From an uncultured Oscillospiraceae bacterium (GTDB lineage: Bacteria; Bacillota; Clostridia; Oscillospirales; Oscillospiraceae): a DNA stretch of 19,370 nucleotides. The stretch spans positions 1 to 19,370 of the forward strand of contig CAKTVN010000006.1 of assembly GCA_934623545.1 (NCBI GenBank), read 5' to 3'. The notes beneath the pieces were generated by a model. The model had not been told where the DNA came from. It ran no database searches and was given only the letters and a program-made list of their open reading frames with translations. How positions within the stretch are numbered: the first letter of the stretch is position 1; every line of letters starts with the position of its first letter. A program made the translations under genes and the position numbers. This document shows positions 13,502-19,370 of this stretch, one piece after another.

Positions 13502-14590
13502 ATGAAACAGGTTTATCCGGATTTTTATCCGTCATTTCACTGCCTTGCGGGCGCTTGTCCGGACACCTGCTGTAAGGACTGGGAGGTCGTGGTCGACCGT
13601 GAGGCGCTCGAATTTTACAAAACGGTCTCCGGTGCGCTGGGGGAGCGGCTGCGCGATGCGTTCGTCCGTCAGCCGGACGGCGAGATCTGCTTGCGGCTGA
13701 ATGAGGAAGGAAAATGCGTCCTTCTGACCGCAGACGGGCTGTGCCCGCTTCAGGCGGCATACGGCGAAAAGGGGCTATGCAAGATATGCGCGAGCCATCC
13801 ACGCTTTGTCGAGGAGTACGGCGCGACGCAGGAGATCACGCTCAGCATTTCCTGCCCCGAGGCGGCGCGGCTGCTTCTGGAGCATGAGGGACCGATCCAA
13901 TTTCTGACACGCGACACCGAGCAGACGGTAGATACGCCGAACACGCTCGACCCGGAGCGCTATTTCGCCGTCCGCGCGGTCCGCGAGGCGGCGCTCGCGC
14001 TGGTACAGGACCGAAGCCGCCACATCCGCGACCGGCTGTCACTGCTGCTCCTGCTGTGCAGCCGCGCACAGGATGCGATCGGCGCAGAACAGTATGCGCG
14101 CATAGAACCGCTTTGCGCGCGCTTTCAGATGCGGGGCGTGCAGGAGCGGCAGCTTCTGCGCCTGCGGAGAATGCGCCGGGACGGCGCACGCTTTTTTCCC
14201 GCGTGGCTTCTGCTGCGCAATATGGAGCATCTCACGGAAGACTTTCCCGCGTATCTCGAGCGCTGTGCGCACGCAAAGCGCCCGGACAAGGCGTTTTTTG
14301 AGCGCCATTCCGCCGCGCTGGAGCATCTGACGGTCTATTTTCTATTCCGATACCTCCTGAAGGCATCGGTCGACGGGGCGCTTCTGGCGCGCGCCTGCTC
14401 GTGCGTCTTTCATGTGCTGTCGATCAGCCGCATTTTCTGCGCAAACGGGATGCAGACGCCGGAGGAGCTGCGCGCGCTGTGCAGCCTCTATTCCAAAGAG
14501 GTGGAGCATTCCGAGGAAAATCTTGCGCTTCTGGACCGCGCCATCCGGCGCGGCGCGCTGCGGATGCAGACACTGCTGGAGCGGCTCTGA
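13502..14590 (+). CDS. FliB-like flagellin lysine N-methylase family protein
   Basis: The 362-aa protein matches the FliB-like lysine N-methylase family, whose characterised member methylates flagellin lysines using S-adenosylmethionine and an iron-sulphur cluster. The N-terminal cysteine-rich signature is complete: C14, C19, C23 and C24 in FHCLAGACPDTCCKDWEV. C72 and C81 (GKCVLL, GLCPLQ), C93 and C96 (GLCKICASHPRF) and C118 (SISCPEAARLLL) follow. The rest is helical and basic. I prefer the ATG at 13502 because MKQVYPDFYPSF matches family starts; an in-frame ATG at 13490 would add four residues. Ribosome binding sites are poorly spaced for both (GAGGAG at 13495-13500 is very close, AAGGG at 13485-13489 is far). 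No flagellar gene is in the window, so its substrate here may not be flagellin. It ends in a strong terminator. Confidence 0.85.
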   Translation: MKQVYPDFYPSFHCLAGACPDTCCKDWEVVVDREALEFYKTVSGALGERLRDAFVRQPDGEICLRLNEEGKCVLLTADGLCPLQAAYGEKGLCKICASHPRFVEEYGATQEITLSISCPEAARLLLEHEGPIQFLTRDTEQTVDTPNTLDPERYFAVRAVREAALALVQDRSRHIRDRLSLLLLLCSRAQDAIGAEQYARIEPLCARFQMRGVQERQLLRLRRMRRDGARFFPAWLLLRNMEHLTEDFPAYLERCAHAKRPDKAFFERHSAALEHLTVYFLFRYLLKASVDGALLARACSCVFHVLSISRIFCANGMQTPEELRALCSLYSKEVEHSEENLALLDRAIRRGALRMQTLLERL

Positions 14591-14614
14591 GCCATGCGCA
14601 TTTTACACAAAAAC

Positions 14615-14663
14615 CAAGCCGCTGGACGACGCTTCTTGTGCGTTTTGCGGCTTGATTTTTTTT
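14615..14663 (+). terminator. Terminator of the FliB-like gene, overlapping the marR promoter
   Basis: CAAGCCGC at 14615-14622 pairs with GCGGCTTG at 14647-14654, and inner ACGC/GCGT (14629-14632, 14640-14643) stabilises the arm. Eight T's follow at 14656-14663. The right arm and T-run also contain the -35 box of the next promoter. Confidence 0.75.
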
Positions 14664-14679
14664 AGAATCCTGATAAAAT
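14652..14679 (+). promoter_or_regulatory. Predicted sigma-A promoter of the marR-ABC operon
   Basis: TTGATT at 14652-14657, a 16-base spacer and TAAAAT at 14674-14679, with TGA directly before the -10 box (extended -10). The predicted start near 14686 falls inside the first operator-like dyad. Confidence 0.65.
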
Positions 14680-14717
14680 GTAGCATGCTACGTAATATAT
14701 GTCGCGTGCGACGTAAT
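14679..14717. promoter_or_regulatory. Two tandem operator-like dyads upstream of marR
   Basis: TGTAGCATGCTACGTAAT at 14679-14696 and TGTCGCGTGCGACGTAAT at 14700-14717 are near-identical direct repeats with a 21-base period, two helical turns. Each contains an inverted repeat: GTAGCATGCTAC is perfect, and GTCGC/GCGAC has a GT centre. They cover the expected transcript start and sit just before the marR ribosome binding site. This is the expected layout for autorepression by the MarR protein encoded next, binding as two dimers on one face of the DNA. Confidence 0.75.
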
Positions 14718-14730
14718 CGGGGGTGAGCAA

Positions 14731-15186
14731 ATGGAGCAGACACGGCATCTCGGGATGCGGGTGCGCATTCTGGGGCAGCTGATCAAGCAGGCGATCGACC
14801 GCAAGCTGACAGCGCTGGACCTGACCGGGCAGCAGTCCTTTGTCCTGCGCTATCTCTCCGAGCATGAGGAGGAGCCGGTCTACGCCAAGGACATCGAAAA
14901 GCGCTTCAATCTGACGCATCCGACGGTCTCCGGCATCATCCAGCGGCTGGAGGCGAAGGGCTTTCTCGCGGCGGAGCCGGACTCGGACGACCGGCGCTGC
15001 AAGCGCGTCGTCCTGACGCCGAAGGCGCGCGAATGCCAGAAGGAGATCTGGCAGCACATCCAGTGGGTCGAGCGCACGATGGTCTCCGGCATGACGCCGG
15101 AGGAGGAGCAGACACTGACGGAGCTGCTCGAGCGTGCGTGTGAAAACCTGAACGAAGAAATCCAGAAGGAGGAATCCAGTCTATGA
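14731..15186 (+). CDS. MarR-family transcriptional regulator
   Basis: The 151-aa protein is a winged-helix regulator of the MarR family, dimeric DNA-binding repressors that usually release DNA when they bind small phenolic or drug-like ligands. The DNA-binding region lies at about 50-95: helix-turn-helix with LTHPTVSGIIQRLEAKGF as recognition segment, then the beta-wing DSDDRRCKRVVLT. Helices at both ends (1-30 and 110-150) should form the dimer interface. One cysteine (C90) in the wing and C102 just after it might sense oxidation, which is speculative. GGGGGTGAG at 14719-14727 is the ribosome binding site. The stop codon overlaps the first ABC gene by 4 bases (ATGA), so the regulator is coupled to the exporter it probably controls. 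Confidence 0.95.
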   Translation: MEQTRHLGMRVRILGQLIKQAIDRKLTALDLTGQQSFVLRYLSEHEEEPVYAKDIEKRFNLTHPTVSGIIQRLEAKGFLAAEPDSDDRRCKRVVLTPKARECQKEIWQHIQWVERTMVSGMTPEEEQTLTELLERACENLNEEIQKEESSL

Positions 15187-16928
15187 TCAAACGACTTGCC
15201 GGATCGATCCGGGAGTATAAGCCGCAGACGATCCTGACGCCGGTCTTTATGATCGGCGAGGTCTCCTGCGAGTGCGTGATCCCGCTGATTACATCCAAGC
15301 TGGTCAACGGCATCCAGAACGGCTGTGGGCGTGAGCTGATCATTCAATACGGCTTGCAGCTGCTGCTGATGGCGATGCTGTCGCTGGCGTGCGGCATTGC
15401 CGCCGGGTGGTTCTGCGCGACGGCGTCGTCCGGCTTTGCGAAGAACCTGCGTCACGATCTCTATTATAAGGTGCAGGAGTATTCCTTTGCCAACATCGAC
15501 CGCTTCTCGACGTCCTCTCTTGTGACGCGTCTGACCACCGACGTTTCCAACGTCCAGAACGCGTTCATGATGATGACGCGCATGGCGGTGCGCGCACCGC
15601 TGATGCTCATCATCGCGACGGTCATGTCCATCCGCGTCGGTAAGCAGCTCGCGTTCGTCTTCGCGGGCGTCATTCCGGTCCTCGGCTTTGGGCTGCTGCT
15701 GATGGCAAAAAAGGCGATGCCGCTGTTCCGCGCGGTGTTCAAAAAATACGACCGCCTCAACAACTCCGTACAGGAAAACGTGCAGGCGATGCGCGTCGTC
15801 AAGAGCTTCGTGCGCGAGGACTATGAGATCCAGAAGCTGACAGCCGCGTCGGACGACGTGCGCAAGGACTTCCTGAAGGCGGAAAAAATTCTTGCCCTCA
15901 ACAGCCCACTGATGAATTTCTGCATCGCGGCGTGCCGCATCCTGGTGAGCTATTTCGCGGCGAAGCTGATCATTGGCTCGAATGGGACTTATCTCGGCGT
16001 CGGCTCGCTGACCAGCATGATCACCTATTCCATGCAGATTTTGATGAGCCTGATGATGCTCTCGATGGTCTTTGTCATGATCACGATGGCATCCGCCTCG
16101 GCAAAGCGTATCTGTGAGGTGCTCGACGAGCAGAGCGATCTGCATAACCCCGAGAACCCGGTCCACACCGTCCCGAACGGCAGCGTCGATTTCGACAATG
16201 TCAGCTTCAAATACTCTGCGCACGCGGAGCGTATGGCGCTCGAGCACATCGACCTGCACGTCAAGGCGGGGCAGACGGTCGGCATCATCGGCGGTACCGG
16301 CTCCTCGAAGACGAGCCTCATCCAGCTCATTTCCCGTCTGTACGACGCGACGGAGGGAACGGTCAAGGTCGGCGGCATCGACGTGCGCGACTATGATCTG
16401 ACGTCGCTGCGCGACCAGGTCTCCGTCGTGCTTCAAAAAAACGTCCTTTTCTCCGGCACCATCAAGGAGAACCTCCGCTGGGGCGACCCCAACGCGACGG
16501 ACGAGGAAATGCTGCACGCGTGCCAGATCGCGCACGCAGACGAATTCATCCAGACCTTCCCGGACAAATACGACACCTATATCGAGCAGGGCGGCACGAA
16601 CGTCTCCGGCGGGCAGAAGCAGCGGCTGTGTATTGCGCGCGCGCTGCTGAAAAAGCCGAAGGTGCTGATCTTCGACGACTCGACCTCCGCGGTCGACACC
16701 CGGACGGACGCGCTCATCCGGCAGGCCATGCGCGAGGAGATCCCGGATACGACCAAATTCATCATCGCCCAGCGCATCTCGTCGGTACAGGATGCGGACC
16801 TGATCGTCGTCATGGACAACGGCAAGATCGACGGTCTGGGAACGCATGATGAGCTTTTGAAGACCAATGCGATCTACCGCGAGGTCTATGACTCTCAGAA
16901 CCGGATCGGAGGTGTGCAGAATGGCTAG
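15183..16928 (+). CDS. ABC exporter half-transporter, degenerate-site subunit
   Basis: The 581-aa protein is a type IV ABC exporter with six N-terminal membrane helices (about 20-310) and one C-terminal ATPase domain. Walker A is GGTGSSKT at 370-377, with Ser where the last Gly is usual. The signature is intact (VSGGQ at 474-478). Walker B VLIFDDST at 494-501 has D499 in place of the catalytic Glu, and the switch His is replaced by Q530 (IIAQRISS). These changes are those of the catalytically weak subunit in heterodimeric exporters such as BmrC of BmrCD or TM287 of TM287/288. It overlaps marR by 4 bases and the next ABC gene by 8 bases, so all three are co-translated. Substrate is unknown; drugs or lipids are typical for the group. 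Confidence 0.95.
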   Translation: MIKRLAGSIREYKPQTILTPVFMIGEVSCECVIPLITSKLVNGIQNGCGRELIIQYGLQLLLMAMLSLACGIAAGWFCATASSGFAKNLRHDLYYKVQEYSFANIDRFSTSSLVTRLTTDVSNVQNAFMMMTRMAVRAPLMLIIATVMSIRVGKQLAFVFAGVIPVLGFGLLLMAKKAMPLFRAVFKKYDRLNNSVQENVQAMRVVKSFVREDYEIQKLTAASDDVRKDFLKAEKILALNSPLMNFCIAACRILVSYFAAKLIIGSNGTYLGVGSLTSMITYSMQILMSLMMLSMVFVMITMASASAKRICEVLDEQSDLHNPENPVHTVPNGSVDFDNVSFKYSAHAERMALEHIDLHVKAGQTVGIIGGTGSSKTSLIQLISRLYDATEGTVKVGGIDVRDYDLTSLRDQVSVVLQKNVLFSGTIKENLRWGDPNATDEEMLHACQIAHADEFIQTFPDKYDTYIEQGGTNVSGGQKQRLCIARALLKKPKVLIFDDSTSAVDTRTDALIRQAMREEIPDTTKFIIAQRISSVQDADLIVVMDNGKIDGLGTHDELLKTNAIYREVYDSQNRIGGVQNG

Positions 16929-18882
16929 AGCTATGGGCGGACCGCGTGGCAGAGCGCCGGTCGGCGCCGGAAAAGGCAAGCTGGACCTGAAGGTCCTCGG
17001 GCGGCTCATCAAGATGATCTACCGGGATTATCCGGTCAAGCTGACGATCGTCACGATCTGCATCATTCTCAGCGCACTGATCGACGTCACCCCGGCATTT
17101 TTCATCGAGACCATCACCAGCTATATCGAGCAGGGGCTGCTCAGCGGCTGGGACAGCGTCGAAGCAAAGATCGTCTCCACGATCTTGTTCATGGTTGCGC
17201 TTTATGCGCTAAACATTGCGCTGATTGCGCTGTTCACGCAGCTTATGGCGCGCATCACGCAGGGCTTCCTGCACAACACGCGCGTGCGGATGTTCAGCAA
17301 AATGCAGCGGCTCCCGATCTCCTATTTTGACCGGAACAACCGCGGCGACATCATGAGCCGCTATACGAACGATACCGACACGCTCCGCCAGGTCATCTCG
17401 CAGAGCCTTCCGAATCTGCTCAACTGCGGGCTGACGGTCATCGGCGTCGTGTGCATGATGATCTATTTCAGCGTCCCGCTGATGCTGGTCGTCGTGCTCG
17501 GCATCGTCGCGATGACGGCGGTCACGAAGCGTGTCGGCGGCAAGTCCGCGAGCTTCTTCGTCAAGCAGCAGGAGTCGCTCGGTAAGACCGAAGGCTTTGT
17601 GGAGGAAATGATGAACGGTCAGAAGGTCGTCAAGGTCTTCTGCCACGAGGAAGCTTCGAAGCGTGATTTTGACGCGCTGAACGAGCAGCTCTTCCGGGAT
17701 TCTGAGAGCGCGCACCGCTTCGCGAACATCTTCGGACCGATCATGAACAACATCGGCAACATCCTGTATGTTCTGACAGCGTTTGCGGGCGGACTGCTCA
17801 TCACCTCCGGCGGCAGCGTCCCCAATTTCTCCGTACAGAATCTGGTGGAGACCGGGTCGCTGATCGCGCCGCTGACGATCTCGGTCGTGGCGTCCTATCT
17901 CGGGATGTGTAAGCAGTTCACCGGCAATGTCTCGCAAGTCTCGCAGCAGCTCAATTCCGTCGCGATGGCGATCGCGGGCGCGAAGCGCATCTTCGATCTG
18001 CTCGACGAGGAGCCGGAGGAGGACGAAGGCCGCGATACCCTCGTCAACGTGCGCGAGGAGAACGGACAGCTGGTCGAGTGCGCGGAGCGCACCGGAAGCT
18101 GGGCGTGGAAATGCCCGCGCGACGGCGGAAAATTTGAGCTCATCCCGCTGCGCGGCGACGTGCGCTTCTACGATGTGGACTTTGCGTATGTGCCGGAAAA
18201 GCCGGTCCTTCACAACATTTCGCTTTATGCCAAGCCCGGACAGAAGCTCGCCTTCGTCGGCGCGACCGGTGCGGGCAAGACGACTATCACGAATCTCATC
18301 AACCGCTTCTATGACATCGCGGACGGCAAGATCCGCTATGACGGTGTGAACATCAACCACATCAGGAAGGCGGACCTGCGCCATTCTCTCGGCATCGTGC
18401 TTCAGGAGGTCAACCTGTTCACCGGCACCGTCATGGAGAACATCCGCTACGGCAAGCTCGACGCGACGGACGAGGAGTGCATCGCGGCGGCAAAGCTCGC
18501 CAACGCGCATGACTTCATCACGCGCCTCCCAGAGGGCTACAATACGATGCTGACGTCCAACGGCGCGAACCTGTCGCAGGGACAGCGGCAGCTGCTGTCG
18601 ATCGCCCGCGCGGCGGTCGCAGACCCGCCCGTCATGATTTTGGACGAGGCGACCAGCTCCATCGATACGCGCACCGAGCTTCTGGTTCAGCGCGGCATGG
18701 ACGCGCTCATGAAGGGACGCACCGTCTTCGTCATTGCGCATCGTCTCTCGACCGTCCAGAACAGCGACGCGATCATGGTCCTCGACCACGGACGCATCAT
18801 CGAGCGCGGCACGCACGACGATCTCATCGCCCAGAAGGGCACGTACTATCAGCTGTATACCGGCGCGTTTGAGCTGGAATAA
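16921..18882 (+). CDS. ABC exporter half-transporter, catalytic subunit
   Basis: The 653-aa partner half-transporter has six membrane helices (about 35-330) and an ATPase domain. Walker A is GATGAGKTT at 447-455, Walker B VMILDEAT at 571-578 with the catalytic E576, and the switch His is H607 (VIAHRLST). The signature is LSQGQ at 551-555, with Gln for the first Gly, the usual change in BmrD/TM288-type subunits. Thus the site made by this Walker pair and the partner's VSGGQ should be the active one. A linker of about 50 residues (368-417, EEPEEDEGRD through ERTGSWAWK) lies between the two domains, longer than in the partner. The ATG at 16921 is preceded by GGAGG at 16908-16912; an in-frame ATG further upstream lies inside the partner gene. 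The operon ends in a strong terminator. Confidence 0.95.
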   Translation: MARAMGGPRGRAPVGAGKGKLDLKVLGRLIKMIYRDYPVKLTIVTICIILSALIDVTPAFFIETITSYIEQGLLSGWDSVEAKIVSTILFMVALYALNIALIALFTQLMARITQGFLHNTRVRMFSKMQRLPISYFDRNNRGDIMSRYTNDTDTLRQVISQSLPNLLNCGLTVIGVVCMMIYFSVPLMLVVVLGIVAMTAVTKRVGGKSASFFVKQQESLGKTEGFVEEMMNGQKVVKVFCHEEASKRDFDALNEQLFRDSESAHRFANIFGPIMNNIGNILYVLTAFAGGLLITSGGSVPNFSVQNLVETGSLIAPLTISVVASYLGMCKQFTGNVSQVSQQLNSVAMAIAGAKRIFDLLDEEPEEDEGRDTLVNVREENGQLVECAERTGSWAWKCPRDGGKFELIPLRGDVRFYDVDFAYVPEKPVLHNISLYAKPGQKLAFVGATGAGKTTITNLINRFYDIADGKIRYDGVNINHIRKADLRHSLGIVLQEVNLFTGTVMENIRYGKLDATDEECIAAAKLANAHDFITRLPEGYNTMLTSNGANLSQGQRQLLSIARAAVADPPVMILDEATSSIDTRTELLVQRGMDALMKGRTVFVIAHRLSTVQNSDAIMVLDHGRIIERGTHDDLIAQKGTYYQLYTGAFELE

Positions 18883-18896
18883 AGCGCAGTACAAAC

Positions 18897-18922
18897 CAGT
18901 CCCTATCTGAAGGAACGGACTG
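18897..18922 (+). other. Small hairpin before the operon terminator
   Basis: CAGTCC at 18897-18902 pairs with GGACTG at 18917-18922 (6 bp, 14-base loop). It lies between the stop codon and the main terminator and may protect the transcript 3' end; this is inference. Confidence 0.35.
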
Positions 18923-18935
18923 CACAAAACAGTGA

Positions 18936-18971
18936 ACAGGCACAGCGGGATGCTCCGCTGTGCCTGTTTTT
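18936..18971 (+). terminator. Rho-independent terminator of the marR-ABC operon
   Basis: A perfect 13-bp stem (ACAGGCACAGCGG at 18936-18948 with CCGCTGTGCCTGT at 18955-18967) is followed by TTTTT. Confidence 0.9.
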
Positions 18972-19004
18972 CATCATTTTGGTGTGCTGTGCGAGCGCCC
19001 CTTG

Positions 19005-19051
19005 CCTCTCCCTCTGGGAGAGGTGTCCGAGCGCAGCGAGGACGGAGAGGG
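19005..19051. repeat. Intergenic palindromic repeat element
   Basis: CCTCTCCC at 19005-19012 pairs with GGGAGAGG at 19016-19023. A second arm GTCC/GGAC (19025-19028, 19040-19043) follows, and GGAGAGGG at 19044-19051 can pair alternatively with the first arm. I recognise this general shape (CCTCTCC...GGAGAGG with a variable middle stem) as an abundant intergenic repeat in many Oscillospirales genomes. Copy number in this genome cannot be seen from one window. Confidence 0.6.
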
Positions 19052-19075
19052 AAAAAGGACCTTACCAGCCCTCTC

Positions 19076-19116
19076 ATACTATTTTCTGATTAAAGAATTT
19101 AATCAGAAAATAGTAT
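19076..19116. repeat. 19-bp perfect AT-rich palindrome
   Basis: Bases 19076-19094 are the exact reverse complement of 19098-19116, with a GAA loop. The arm reads ATACTATTTTCTGATTAAA. It is AT-rich in a GC-rich genome and lies between two converging transcripts. It may be part of a mobile or repeat element, or a terminator-like structure. Confidence 0.75.
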
Positions 19117-19130
19117 TACTTATTACCTGT

Positions 19131-19168
19131 AAAAATGCCTGTGCCCGGAGGCTTGCGCCTCCGGGCAC
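19131..19168 (-). terminator. Terminator of gpmI
   Basis: GTGCCCGGAGGC at 19141-19152 pairs perfectly with GCCTCCGGGCAC at 19157-19168 (loop TTGC). Read on the minus strand, TTTTT follows five bases after the stem (complement of 19131-19135). It lies about 45 bases after the gpmI stop codon. Confidence 0.75.
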
Positions 19169-19212
19169 GATACGCAGGAAAATCTTGGGAGATACTGCGG
19201 TGGCTGGTGAGA

Positions 19213-19370
19213 TCAGATCATGCTGGGCTGCCAGCAATCGGGCGCTTCCAGACCCATCATCTTTACGATGGTCGGCGCGACGTTCGCAAGACCGAATTTG
19301 CCGTCCTGGATGGTCCACTTGTTGTCCTTATCATAGATGATGAAAGGGACCGGGTTGAGCGAATGGGCGG
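19213..19370 (-). CDS. gpmI: 2,3-bisphosphoglycerate-independent phosphoglycerate mutase, C-terminal fragment
   Basis: The minus strand from the window edge to the stop codon at 19213-19215 encodes the last 51 complete residues of a protein; its start lies beyond the window. The peptide runs AHSLNPVPFIIYD, then DGKFGLANVAPTIVKMMGLEAP and ends CWQPSMI. This matches the C-terminus of cofactor-independent phosphoglycerate mutase, with the HSLNPVPFI segment and the LANVAPTILKLMG-like helix. The family interconverts 3- and 2-phosphoglycerate in glycolysis, using two manganese ions and a phosphoserine. Those catalytic residues lie outside this window. A terminator follows the stop. The gene is convergent with the ABC operon. 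No internal break is seen in the visible part. Confidence 0.88.
   Translation of the reverse strand, partial: AHSLNPVPFIIYDKDNKWTIQDGKFGLANVAPTIVKMMGLEAPDCWQPSMI

Larger units (their letters stand above)
18883..19212. other. Gene-free intergenic region between convergent transcripts
   Basis: This 330-base stretch holds, in order, the ABC-operon hairpins, an Oscillospirales-type palindromic repeat, a 19-bp AT-rich palindrome and the gpmI terminator. No reading frame with a ribosome binding site is seen on either strand. Confidence 0.7.

Noticed and set aside
14880..17012. Very long open frame (about 710 aa) on the minus strand
   Set aside because: It lies opposite marR and the first ABC gene, whose protein motifs are unmistakable. 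The antisense product is rich in His, Arg, Asp and Gln with no motifs, as expected for the shadow of a GC-rich gene.
17209..19077. Long minus-strand open frame (about 622 aa)
   Set aside because: It is antisense to the second ABC gene and runs through its terminator; composition is shadow-like and no ribosome binding site supports it.
18960..19340. 126-aa plus-strand open frame near the right end
   Set aside because: It runs through a terminator, repeat elements and the antisense of gpmI, and no ribosome binding site is seen.

Overview
The window reads as chromosome from a GC-rich Clostridia-type Bacillota, most likely an Oscillospirales gut anaerobe. Three things suggest this. Ribosomal protein L27 carries the cleavable N-terminal extension typical of Bacillota. 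Codon usage is strongly GC-biased (roughly 60% GC by eye), with short, AT-richer, hairpin-dense intergenic regions. An intergenic palindromic repeat near the right end resembles elements I know from Oscillospirales genomes. The exact species cannot be told from this sequence. No phage, transposase, CRISPR array, tRNA or rRNA is visible.

Layout, left to right. (1) Bases 28-2228, plus strand: rpmA (L27), an unrecognised 197-aa protein and the ribosome-assembly GTPase obg. The hypothetical gene sits between two core translation genes and overlaps obg. (2) Bases 2628-4025: a membrane-anchored HtrA-type serine protease with one PDZ domain, with its own promoter and a strong terminator. (3) Bases 4304-11291: a two-gene unit with overlapping reading frames. 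It encodes an MMPL/RND-type transporter and a 1512-aa secreted or membrane protein with GLUG repeats, two transmembrane helices, a cytoplasmic coiled-coil linker and an extracytoplasmic C-terminal domain. This is the most interesting protein-coding locus here. (4) Bases 11292-11630: a gene-free region between convergent genes, made almost entirely of consecutive perfect hairpins and bounded by two copies of one hairpin core. (5) Bases 11631-13381, minus strand: a nucleoside phosphorylase downstream of a PAP2 phosphatase, probably one operon. (6) Bases 13502-14590, plus strand: a FliB-like lysine N-methylase, divergent from PAP2, with two nearly touching promoters. (7) Bases 14731-18882: a MarR regulator and two ABC exporter half-transporters, translationally coupled and preceded by a promoter with two tandem operator-like dyads. 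(8) Bases 18883-19212: terminators and palindromic repeats. (9) Bases 19213-19370, minus strand: the C-terminal end of cofactor-independent phosphoglycerate mutase, which no long ATG-started reading frame reveals.

How the parts work together. The marR-ABC operon is a self-contained, ligand-responsive export module. Its two NBDs show the complementary degenerate and consensus motifs of an asymmetric heterodimer. The MMPL/GLUG pair looks like a transporter with a dedicated surface partner; the cargo cannot be read from sequence, but a lipid or cell-envelope polymer is a reasonable guess. HtrA-like protease, PAP2 phosphatase and MMPL are all envelope functions, but only the MMPL/GLUG and marR/ABC groups are physically coupled.
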